64,000 nt of DNA from Coleophoma eucalyptorum (lineage: Eukaryota > Ascomycota > Leotiomycetes > Helotiales > Dermateaceae). The notes under the pieces were generated by a model. The model was not told where the DNA came from and made no database searches. It worked only from the letters and a program-made list of their open reading frames with translations. A program made the position numbers and the translations under genes. The stretch covers positions 1,178,001 to 1,242,000 of the forward strand of contig JALRME010000002.1 of assembly GCA_026120035.1 (NCBI GenBank). The letters run 5' to 3'. Within the stretch, counting starts at the first letter, position 1. Each line of letters begins with the position of its first letter. Positions 21,838-32,326 of this stretch are shown here, piece by piece.

Positions 21838-23750
21838 ATCGACGGCTACCAGACTGAGCAGTGTAAGGCTTGGCACCGTGGGAAAGCTGGTGGGAGCCAA
21901 CTCACGCTGACAATATTAACCGTGTCGATTAGACACTAGGTTGGGTGTTCAAACAGGAGACCAGCTCCAAGGATAGAGTACAGAGGGATGAAAGGGCAAA
22001 GGAAATTCGTGATGGGCGTCTAATAAATGGAAACCAGATATCAATAGAAACTGTTCTATCGAATGGAGAAAATGCAGCGGCGGGGGGCCATACTTATCCT
22101 CGAGGTCGACGGCGGCCGGATCAGAAGAAGCTGCACAGCCCAATACTAGATGGGCAGATCACGAAATACGAAGAAATCTAAATAAATGTGAAACGTGAAA
22201 GAGAAGGAGGAGGAGGCTTACAGACTCCGTCTATCCCTTCCCGAAGGTGTGTGGAAGGTAAGAAGCCGACGCAGTTTCTTGGTCGAGGCCGGCCAGCTGG
22301 ACGGCCTCTCCACATTGCCGCCATACGCATACGCATCGACATACGACAGCCCAGGAAGGAAGCCGGATACAGGAAAGGTCGACATGGAGAAGCACCAAAG
22401 CACGGAAGACAGCCACGGCTTAGCCCGATCCACTCTCGAATATGCAATGCAGAGTCTCTGCTCTGAGTCATAATTAGAACCATGTACTTTGGGAAGATGC
22501 AGCGGCGGCTACGAAGGACGAACGAGGGCAGGAAGTCGGTACTTCACGAACAAACTTCTGCAAAGCGCCCACGCGTCGCTAAATCCCGCGACTTTTCGCG
22601 AGCCGAGCGACCAAGAAAGCAACAGCGGGCGCAACAGCGGGCGCGACAGCTTCACGAAGCGCTCACGCGCCCACCCGCGCGACCCAACCCGCTCGAAGAA
22701 TCCCCCAAGGGAGCGGTTCTTTATTTATAACGCGACGACGGCTTATTGAAACCCGTAGACGCTCTGTAGCAAGGGGACTTCATATACGGGCCGGGCCTGC
22801 AGCGCCCGCTCTGGCACCGAATTGGTCGCACTGGCGACATTGGAAGCGCGTAGCAAGATTACCGGACAGCTGACAGCTTCCCTTGCGCGCGCGGCATGAT
22901 GGGAGATGTGAGCAAGTCGATGGCTTTGGGACGACGGGTCACTTCGTGCGCCGGAGTCAGTACATAATAGTACGAGTCAAGTCCCCTTTGGCGCCCAAGA
23001 TGGCATGAACCCCATCGACCGTGATCGTCTCGCGTGCGGCTTCGCTCTCGCCATTGGATGCTCGTCCAGCTCTCGACGCGCTTACAGCCTTGCCCATCCT
23101 CGCTCGCGACTTGCAGCGAGCAGAGAGTTGTCCCAAGAGTCATCTCGTGTTTACCCGCATCGATTGGTCGTCGACGGTTCAAATGTTTCATGATCGTCCG
23201 TTTCAACTCGGCCGGCTTTGTGAAATCCACCAGCACCGTACCGTGGTACCATCGACAAGCTCGGTGACTCATAGTGATCTGGAGCTCCAGCTTCTTCCTC
23301 CGCTGCCTCTCCCCCACACTATCACCGTCATGCGAGCTTTACCACATCCCATCAGACGAAATTCTGGTGGCTGGGAGGCCTTCCAAGCGACCCGGTTCTT
23401 CCTCATGAAAAGCCTCATATGCAGTCGAGCAAGTCTACACCATTCTGAAACATCACAGAAAAGCCACAGGTCGTCGTGTTGGCCTCAACCTGCAGCAGAT
23501 CAGCAGTGAGTGGCGGTACACGTGATTTTTTTAGAGAGGTGTGGTGTGACGTGATACCATCTGAAATGGGCAACCGATACACCAGAGAAATCGTAAGCCG
23601 ATGGATGAAACGAGATGGCTCCATCGCTGCAGCTTCTCCTAGATTGGGGGCTATTGGAATTTCATTTTATTTTATTTTCTTCACGTGCTACATAAGGGGT
23701 TTGGCTCGCTTGTGCTCCCTCTTCCTCACCTCACCTCACTTCAACGTTCG
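21838..23750. other. G/C-rich gene-free region
   Basis: The first part is the promoter of the minus-strand gene ending at 21837. Around 22580-22700 the sequence is strongly G/C-rich, with a short direct repeat (CAACAGCGGGCGC twice). Long overlapping frames occur on both strands, which is what G/C-rich non-coding DNA produces. None shows splice sites, family resemblance or a consistent codon pattern. At 23700-23752 a CT-rich leader precedes an ATG (23753). Confidence 0.5.
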
Positions 23751-24119
23751 CCATGGACAAAATAAGTGAGTCGCATAACCCGCAATCTAAGAATAAGACC
23801 TACTACAGGAGAGAGTACATAGGTCTTAGAGAATTCAAAATGGTATACCCTCAAACCTTGGCCCCTTGATCAACCGAAGATGACTTAATACGATCATGTA
23901 TGCCATTAGCAAAGCATGCTAGATAGGGTGGCAAGATAGCAGAAATAGCAGAGATACAAAATATGGGAGGCTCGGAATGAGTTTAGAAGATGGCGTACCA
24001 GCTAAGATATTGGATCTCTTTCTAATCTCAAAAAAGTCTTGTTCGATGAAATCATCTTTGAAGAGAATAGGATATCCACCTTCTCGGAATCAGATGTTAG
24101 CCAAGAGGCTTTTACTGAT

Positions 24120-24850
24120 GATGAATTCAGACTTATCTTTGGCTTCACACAACCTCATACTCGGACTGCGCATTGTGCCTTGGTAAGGGGACACCGACGG
24201 CTTACCAGCGAGGTGGATCTAAGAGGAAGATCCCATGTCGAGGAAAGCATCTACATTTGGAAAGCCAGGTTGTATAAGGAGTATTCGATCTTCCATAAAA
24301 TCCTTCTGTAGTTTAATGGTTAGTAATAAGATATTGAAGTTTTGGATAAGTGTGAATATAGTCGCAACGTCACCAAACCTTGCGTTCGGACTGCGCTTGT
24401 CGGACCTTGGCAAGGGAACACCGACAGATTACCAAGGACGAAACCGGAGGTCAGAATCAACTTCGAGGGATAGATACATTGGAATCACGAGGGTTGAGAG
24501 ACTTTTGGACCAATAATGTTTAAGCTTCCCCTGGAACTCATTAGTTAGCCATGAAATTATCGAGATTATAGGCAATCGTGAACTTACTTGCTATTTCATG
24601 AAACCTCAACCTCGAACTGCGCTTGTCGTACCTTGGTAAGGGAACACCGACAGCCTACCAAGGACGAAGTCGGAGATCCAATCAATCAGTCATATCTGAA
24701 GATTCCCCTGATATTCGTCAGTTAACAGTACAAGCATCGAGATTATGGGTACCTGAGCTTACTTCCTGTTGTGTGAAACCTTGCCCTTGGACTGCGCCTG
24801 TCGTACCTTGATAAGGGAGCACCGACTGCTTATCAAGGTGGAATATATGG
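24120..24850. repeat. Four tandem hairpin-bearing modules (about 174-227 bp period)
   Basis: Four related blocks share the core GGACTGCGCTTGTCGTACCTTGG followed by AAGGGAACACCGAC and an inverted arm. The left arms begin at 24178, 24405, 24631 and 24805. In the third, CCTTGGTA (24631-24638) can pair with TACCAAGG (24656-24663). In the fourth, the arms are CCTTGATAAG (24805-24814) and CTTATCAAGG (24829-24838), 10 bp long. The change G to A in one arm is matched by C to T in the other, so pairing is kept. Each block is also preceded by an AACCT-rich stretch and followed by a related A/T-rich stretch. On the + strand all four keep the frame L-G/D-K-G-T/A-P-T-A/D-Y-Q. I do not recognise the element. 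Confidence 0.7.
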
Positions 24851-25330
24851 CAACATTTATCAAAGTATAGAATACTAAATGCATTAAACGTGGAAGATAA
24901 ATGGTAATATGTGGCATATAAAAAAGAGTTAAAGATAAGAAGAAGGACCAGTTTACATCTTTCCCATTCATTGGATGGCCGTGGTATCAAGTGGTTCTCT
25001 CGGGCTAGGTAACGGCCACCATTCCGTGTAAGGTAACGTCGTACAATAGACGAGGAGGTTTAGGTCATCTCGGACCGTTGAAGAAAAGAGACCAAAGAGA
25101 AGACGAAAGAAGATCTACGAATAAGAGCAAACAAAGGGAATAGGATAAGAAATCCACTTACCTCTCTTTTATCGTCTCGTGGACGGGTAGTTTCTTGTGA
25201 TTCCGCACTAATATAGATTGCCAATATAGTATATATATACATATGAGAATGTATTATTAATAGATAAAAAGACAAAGGAGAAGTAGTGAAAGAGATAAAT
25301 AAGATTTGTCAATGGCAAAAAAGCATAGGG
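24851..25330. other. A/T-rich non-coding stretch of the repeat island
   Basis: No gene is visible. On the minus strand around 25160-25205 a short block ends in GAGAG followed by GTAAGT and is preceded by TATATTAG, resembling a mini-exon with splice signals, as in the modules at 26-26.9 kb. Confidence 0.45.
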
Positions 25331-25334
25331 AAAG

Positions 25335-25545
25335 TCACATAGGCAAAAAGTCACAAGGAAGAAAGAAGGTCATAATGCAAAAGTCACAAGAATGAAAGTG
25401 TCACAAGAAGGAAAAAGTCAAGAGAAATAAGTCACAAGAAGGAGAAGGTCACAAGAAGGAGAAGGTCACAAGAAGGAGAAGGTCACAAGAAGGAGAAGGT
25501 CACAAGAAGGAGAAGGTCACAAGAAGGAGAAGGTCACAAGAGGGA
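25335..25545. repeat. 17-bp tandem repeat array (GTCACAAGAAGGAGAAG)
   Basis: Six perfect head-to-tail copies of GTCACAAGAAGGAGAAG run from 25431 to 25532. They are flanked upstream by diverged copies (GTCACAAGAATGAAAGT and similar, from about 25335) and downstream by a truncated one at 25533. The period of 17 is not a multiple of three, so the array is unlikely to encode protein. The strand is almost purely purine. Confidence 0.92.
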
Positions 25546-25930
25546 AAGAAAATCACTAGGGAAGGAAAACAAAGCATGCACGAAAACACAAAATCACACG
25601 AATGGCAAAGCACAAGCAGAATCACAAGAAAAAAGACCAAAAAGCACAAAGAAAAGGCAAGAAGGCAAGAAGGCAAATGGCTAGAAGGCAAGAAGGCAAA
25701 AAGGCAAATGGCAAGACATGTGAAGCACAAGCCACAGAGAAACTTCTCTCCGAGGGGAAGAAATGAAAAGACATTAGGAAAATCAAAATCAAATGCAATA
25801 CAAAAACAAGCGCAAGACGATAAGAAAAAAGGAAAAAGAGATCAGAAAGAAACTTCCTTCTTTTAAATATAGAAGCAAAAGACAGAAGGAAAACACAAGG
25901 GCAAGATAGGAAGAAAAGAAGGACAGGAGA
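25546..25930. other. Purine-rich low-complexity DNA
   Basis: An A/G-rich + strand made of GGCAAGAAGGCAA-type and AGAAAGG-type words. Frames here have extreme Lys/Arg or, on the other strand, Phe/Leu composition and are not credible genes. Confidence 0.6.
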
Positions 25931-26890
25931 AAATAGAAATCGCCTACTTGGATTCTTAGTTTAACGTGATTGCACACGGTAGTTTATACTCTTTTCGGAG
26001 TTGATATAGATATGAAATAAAATAGAAGATAAATGCCAAGACATGAAGAAGGTCAGAAAGAACAGAAATACAAGAATACGACACGAAATTTTAAATTTAA
26101 AGGATAAAATAACAAGAATATTATAGAAATAGGCATGATACAGATTGAAGGACATAGTATAGGCAGTAACTTGGTTGTCCTCCTAGATTTCCAAAGTACA
26201 AGCAATATAAGGATAGAAGTAAAGTTAAAAAAAATTGAAACGGAAGAACAGGAGGTGGAGCTTACCGGATTGCAGTTTGAGGTCTTGCAGGACTATAGTT
26301 TATACTCATCTCGGAGTTAATATAAATGCGAAATATAACAGGAGATACATTGTTGAAATGCTTAGAGATAAGAGATGAAAATATTGAGAATGTGACAGAT
26401 AGAAGTCAAAAAGCTAATAGAAGATAAATAGTAAGACATGATAGATGCAGCAGAGTCTCACAACTTGTAGGATATAGTAACAATAATCTGCCACATGTAC
26501 CTCGCTTCCTAGAAGCAAGTACTTATAACAGGAAAGGAAAAGGAGACAACAAGACTAAAACGAAAAGAAACGAGAAAAGAGATATACACCTACCTGAGGC
26601 ACTTGCTCCTTAGCAGTTTCAAGTCTTGCCGAGGACTATAGTTTATACTCGTCTCAGAGTTATTATAAATACGAAATATAGCAGGAGATAAATAGCAGAA
26701 ATAATGAGTCACATGTCCTTCGCTTCCTAGAAGCAGGGCATGTTTGACACGAAGAAACGAAATGTTCACCTACCTTAGGCGCTTGCCCCTTAGCAGTTTC
26801 AAGTCGTACCAAGGACTATAGTTTAGACTCGTTTCGGAGTTGATATAAATTTGAAATACAGTAGAAGATAAATGATAGGTGTATAACAAT
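25931..26890 (-). repeat. Four diverged modules with mini-exon-like cores
   Basis: On the minus strand a conserved flank (ATATCAACTCCGAAACGAGT, then TAAACTATAG) ends like an intron 3' site. It is followed by a short core and then a consensus-like 5' splice site. Cores lie at 26815..26774 (42 nt, then GTAGGT), 26635..26594 (42 nt, then GTAGGT) and 26292..26266 (27 nt, then GTAAGC). A fourth, near 25990..25950, has lost the AG. Core lengths are multiples of three, and the two 42-nt cores read SLVRLETAKGQAPK and SSARLETAKEQVPQ. Another sub-repeat with the palindrome GCTTCTAGGAAGC lies at about 26510 and 26732. Whether these are real exons is unproven. Confidence 0.5.
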
Positions 26891-29346
26891 AAAACGAAAG
26901 GAAAGTTGGGAGCTAGTTAGATAAGAGCAGTTAAAATAATCTAGGGAAACAGAACTACAAGAAAGAAAAGGTAGAAGATAACGAGAGTAAGACAGGAAGA
27001 GATGTAGAAGACTGGTAAGATAAGAAAAAGGAATAGTATCTGTGTAGATGATAACACATGAACATGTTTAAATATTTACATAAAACAAGATCAGAACATT
27101 ACAAAGAGAATATCAAAGACCTAGAAGGGCTTGCAAGATGCTATAAGACCCTGGAAGAACTAGAGAATATGAAAATAAAGCCAAGAACCGAAAGAAATAG
27201 AAATATGTGAAGCAGTTTTATGTTATGCAGGACAAGTTGCAACTTGCAAGGGATTGCATAATGATAAGAGTAGAGGGACGAAACAAATCAAGCAGCAACA
27301 ACAACAACAGCAACAACAACAACAAGAACATTTGTATGATACCGCATGATAGCAACAGGAAGGAAGCAAGGAAGAAAGAAAGGCAAGTGCAAACTACTTA
27401 TTTTGAAATAAGGTTGTAAACAACACGCCTTGAACATCAACGAACGCGTCGGACTTCTGTCAACCGGCAGCGATGACGAAATGTGAAGACAAGAGAAGTA
27501 AAGAGTAGAGTGGACAATTATATCCAGCCAGTATCTGGTTAAGAAACCGTTGATTGAGTGATGTTGGAATGGACATAGTTGTGATTGAAGAAAGACCGGA
27601 AGTCATAGAAGACCTGACCCAATTAAGGCGACAACGACCTCAGCTTGAGGATGTCAAGTTAAGGGACAGGATGATCTGTGACTGATACAACCACTTGGAT
27701 GTGATAGAAGTGGAAGTCCTGCGAGGGTTGTTAGCACAAGCTCTCAAGGTCTGACCAAGGTCGGGGCAAGGTGACAACGAAAACACCAAGAAACGGATAC
27801 CACTGCGACGACAACGACGATGACAGCGAGGAGGAGGAGGAGGAGGGGTATGGCCATCTCAAGTTGTTATAATGATAAGAGGGGATATACATACTATCTG
27901 GAGGCAGCCTGGGGTCTTCAAAATGATGGGTATGAAAATATCGAAGTTTTGGTGGGAGGAATGTTGTTGTAGAGAAGATGGAGAAATGAAGAGTACAGCT
28001 GGGAGGAGAGGAGAATATATACAGCCTCTGGAAGCTAGCAGGTCCTGAAATGCGCCATTCTCTGGTTTGAAATTGTTGACGCTGGCGTACAGCCGATGTT
28101 GTCGCTTGCCAGTGGTGATGGCCTGGTGGCTATCTAGCGGCCAGTAAGCTGTAAACAAACCCACAGCGAAATAGGCATATTCCGAAAGAAACATCAGAAG
28201 TCGACGAAGATAGAGGCCTCTGGAAATTCTCATAAACATCTGGTAGCTACTGCTGGAGTGTGGAATATGGCATCTGACATGAGAGTGAGATATATTTGCT
28301 GATGCTAGCCAACGGCTCGCCTACCAGACCGTTACTGACGTTGGAATTCTATCCCTCCCTCCTGCAGGCGCAAGCCTTCGTGGCTTGCGGCGCAGCGGGA
28401 GGATGCGTTGTTCTAACGGAAGAAGGCGTTGAGGCTTGAACGACTTTGGCTCGCTAGCACTTGTCGGTGAGCGTTGGAGCCAAGACGTAGAACAAACCGA
28501 ATGCCACAACTATTGGCACCATAATACTTGAAAGCATGTGATAGCAAGAGGTTACTACAGTCATGGGGTATGATGGTAGACTTCATGTCGCCAAAACTTG
28601 TTGACAAGCAACGGTGCCAGACGAGAGGGAGATATGGGACAAGCCGAGACAGGGCTACGAGTGAGAGCAAGGCAAGTATGTAATGACATAAAGAGCTATC
28701 TTAATTCTTAAGATTACAAAGAAAGTCGAACATGTTTAACGCTATCCTGTGATCAGAGAGGAGGAAATGTATAGATATTCCTTGTGGTGACCTGGTTTCC
28801 ACCTGAAATAAGGATTTTCTTAGTTTTTCAATTTGCAATGATAGAGATTTTGGACATGGCTGCCATAGCTGATGCCCAAGAACACATGAGCAACAACCTC
28901 CTTGGTGGGAAAGGTTCCTTAGTGGGAAGAAACGAGGGAGGAGATACGAGAGCAAAGCATGAGAAGCAGGAGCCAAAACAATGGGAGGTCCTAACGGGTC
29001 AAGCAGCGGGAAAGGAAAACTTGTATAATAGGCAAGGGCTGAGGTAAAGCTTCGTAAACTCCAAGCTTCTAGAGGGAGTAGATAACAAGGAAAAACCAGC
29101 GACGTCAAAAATAATTATCAAAGTTGTAATGCACAGATGACAGCGTAAGATAGTATTAGGTTCATTGTTCTATAGTCGTTAAGTGATCTCGGATCGATCT
29201 ATGCCCTATGCAGTGCTTGCATCTCGAACGCCCAATCCCATGGGGTCCATCTAATTCAACTCCGTTCCTTTCAAACATCAAGCCCTATACGCCACGCCCG
29301 CAATCTAGACAGACTACAAACCTTATCTTACAAGCTCGTACGAGAC
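26891..29346. other. A/T-rich and low-complexity gene-poor DNA
   Basis: This contains a CAA/CAG microsatellite (27294-27328), a GAG microsatellite (about 27830-27848) and many weak frames. A minus-strand frame starting with ATG at 28239 encodes a hydrophobic segment and then runs into a GTATGT donor-like site near 27890. I cannot support it as a gene. The last part is the 3' flank of the CSC1-type gene. Confidence 0.45.
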
Positions 29347-32326
29347 TCAAGACCATCCTTGCCAACCACCATTATTTCTCCTGGCCCTGAAGTAATCATA
29401 ATTCATGGGATCGTTTTGCTGTGCGTCATCTTCTTCCACCTGAGGTAGTCCTCCATAGCCTTGTGGACCTCCTCCTAGGAAGCCAGGCGCTCGTCTATCC
29501 AAGCTATTGTTTCTTGGTGCCGGACTGGCTAACGGCATAGCTGCAGCTCCGTGGACCAAACTACTCTCGCTATCGTTCTTCTGCGCATACATTGAATGAC
29601 TGTTCCCGATATCCCCGTGAGCATCGTACGTCGCTGGTGGGCCCATCAAGGGACTTGTGAAATCCCTTCTCCCTTGAACGGGTGTCCCTGGTCTTGACCC
29701 TTCACCACCAACCATCGTACTTGGTGTATCTGGCCTGACCAGATCATCAGCCTTGCCATAGATATTCCCACCTCCGCCGTGCTCTTCCCCAAACTCGGCT
29801 CTACTCTTGTAGTAAGAGAAGTCGAGTTTGTTCTCAGGTACCATTTCAAACCCGGGTATTGCGTCTTTCTTGCGTCCTGGTTGACCAACCCTCATCGGAT
29901 CAAGAGCATAAGTATCCGAGTAGCCAGAAATCGACTCATTGTCTACCGATCCAGGAGTATTTCCATCTGTGAGTCGACCTCTGTAGACAGACGCAAGAAT
30001 ATTTTGAGCCTTCGCATGTACCATGGGGGTGATCAATGGTCGGTAGAGAGCAGGATGTCCAAATCGAGCTGCCAGCCTGTCACCCTTGCCTCCAAATAGC
30101 TTCGACCGCGAGGTTTCAGGGTCTTTCAATGCGCCACGCACACTGTAGTAGTGGATTTTATCGTCATACGCCTTTTTACAGAAAATCTTGAATCCAAGCA
30201 TTAAAAATGGTAGGGGAACCAAGCTATACGCTTGCATATGTTGTCCGTCCCCTTGAGCCCAGACTGAGAGGAAGACCACGCAATTGGATAAAATAGTTGC
30301 GAAAACCATTCTGTTGAAAAGCATGCGCCAAAACATGCCTCCAGACTCGGTCTTTGTAATGAAGATGTAAATCAATAAGTACTTCTTTAGGTAGGTGTCC
30401 ACGGAAAAGTAGAAGGCAGCAGCCACGAGGACTAGCGGTTGTACGGTTCCGAAACAGAGAGCTACAGTGCTGTAGAAGAGGAGATAATTGTAGTACGAAG
30501 CATACTCGAAAGCAGGTGGTGCCGATAATTCTATCATTTCACGTGGTGTTGGGCTGGACAACTTTCTTGCGCAGAAGCTGTAAACTAGCGTCCACAATTG
30601 TGCCAAGTCGACTGCAGCTCCTAGGTTACGCTGCAACAACCAAGTGACCCAAAATGGAGATAAGTCGCAGAGTGCAATGAATAGTTGGAGACCAATGTTT
30701 GCATCTTGAATGGCCGTCCACGCGTTGGTACCAGACCCTGTCGACTTGAGGACGTTCGAGATGAAAGTCCAAATAACACTGAAAACGGAGAAGACGACGA
30801 GAAAGTTAATGACAAAAAAGGTGTAGAGTTTACCAGTGACATGACGCTCACGTGCAGTCTTTGTGCGGTCTCCAGCTCGAATAGCAAGCCTGCGGAAGAT
30901 AATTGGAAGGACCAGGTAAACCAAGGAGGTTATTGCTGGAGAAGCAACACCCTGCACAATGGACCACCACACTGTATGTGCAGACAAAGACGTCTGGAAA
31001 GCTGGCCATACGTGCCCAAGATTCGATAGACTGACCAAAAATATCGAAATCAACGCATTCGGTGCTATCCATACAATGGTTAAAAGTATGACCCAGAGGT
31101 TGTTAACCAGTCTACGCCACTTTCTCTGCTTCTTGTTCAAAGGCATATTTTTCCAAATGATGTCGTTTGGTCGCGGTGCCAGAACAATCGTGGTTCCCTG
31201 AGGGTGCTTTCTACGGGCTGTATAAGCTATATGATGCGCTTCGTCGATTGCTTCGTAACTAGCAAAGCCATATGGCAGTGGATTTCGCTTGTCAACACTC
31301 AGACGGACTTCTTTAACCTCTATTTCCAATTCCCTAATACGATTTGTGAGATACTCGATCGCGTCTAGTTTCTGGCCTTTTGGATATGATGCAAAAGACG
31401 GATCTTTCTTGGAGGGTTTGCACATGGGTCGACCGGCAGGGAGATTCGCTGGATCCTTCAGGTATTTGGCCAGAACCTTCTCAAGCTCTCGAACCGTTTC
31501 GTTATGTTGTTCGATGAGCTCTGGCAGATCTTTGACGTTTCGAGCAATAGCCGACCTGGCAAAAGATGATGTTGGAGCAACCTCGTCAATAAGTCTTCCA
31601 ATCCCTTCATCAGATCGAAAGTCTTTCGGGATATCGTTTATCATCAGGGTTCTTGCGTGAAGACTGGCGTGATATTCCGGGCTGTCATAATACTGCCTGC
31701 GGAGGAATAGAACCTTCTTGTAATTCCACCACAGAAAACCGCAGATAATGATGTCAAAAATCCAAGCACAGATGGTCTCACCCCAATTTGCTACGCCATA
31801 GGTGTATAATGGCGTTAACCTAGAAATGAAACTTGAGTTGTCGTACTTGACTCCCTTGATCAAGTTGATAGGTATCAATATACCACACCCAAAAATCGAG
31901 AGTACGATAAAAATATTCCTACACATCCTCAGGAATCGCAGGAATATTGTTGCATCCAACCCAACCTGCACAATGATATCTTGTTCCGATGTCTTGACAA
32001 CTGGGCCGAACCAGGCAAATATGCCCCTTCCCATCGGTGGTGGAGCATGTTTTTCGTCGGCAACGCGGAGCTTCGGTGCGTAGACGATAGAGTTATATGG
32101 TCGTAGTAAGGAAAATAATACTGCAATGAGTAATGAAAAGCCTATAGAGGTACCAAGTGAAGCATAGACAGAACCAGATTGGATCTTGAAGCTGTTAGAA
32201 TCTGCATTGCCGCAAGATTTTCGGGGGGCGACTTACTGTAGAACTGTACGGGTCCTTTAGCAGGTCTAGGAATTCCGAGGCACCAGAAGCTGTGTCTCTC
32301 CGAACAATTGTTTTGAGAAAATCCAT
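29347..32326 (-). CDS. CSC1/TMEM63-type osmosensitive cation channel (DUF221/RSN1 family)
   Basis: Exon 1 is 32326..32237 (30 codons) and exon 2 is 32184..29347, giving 975 residues. The first transmembrane helix lies directly after the intron (SLGTSIGFSLLIAVLFSLL), then two more at ~120-140 and ~166-184. A large cytosolic domain with a coiled, charged part (~190-400) follows, carrying ARTLMINDIPKD as in the PHM7_cyt region. The remaining helices (~400-740) form the RSN1_7TM/DUF221 core. The C-terminal ~220 residues are hydrophilic, rich in Gly, Pro and Asp, and probably disordered. The yeast and plant relatives are calcium-permeable channels opened by hyperosmotic or mechanical stress; paralogues Rsn1 and Phm7 are less clear. 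The exact paralogue cannot be fixed from sequence alone. Confidence 0.93.

Noticed and set aside
22188..23509. Several overlapping frames on both strands in G/C-rich DNA
   Set aside because: Overlap in many frames at once is expected from high G/C content; none shows splice-consistent continuation or domain motifs.
24235..24516. 93-codon + strand frame across one hairpin module
   Set aside because: It is open mainly because the module's shared frame is open there. It has no family, and neighbouring modules break the frame, so it is not called as a gene.
24120..26890. CRISPR-like array
   Set aside because: Repeats are long, diverged and not separated by uniform unique spacers, and the genome is eukaryotic.
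27859..28239. Minus-strand 126-codon frame with hydrophobic start
   Set aside because: It has an ATG and a hydrophobic segment, but no family, no clear promoter and no supported downstream exons. Kept only as a possible first exon in the repeat-island finding.
28701..29108. Minus-strand 135-codon Leu/Pro/Ser-rich frame
   Set aside because: Composition is low-complexity, there are no splice sites, and it lies in the 3' flank of the CSC1-type gene.
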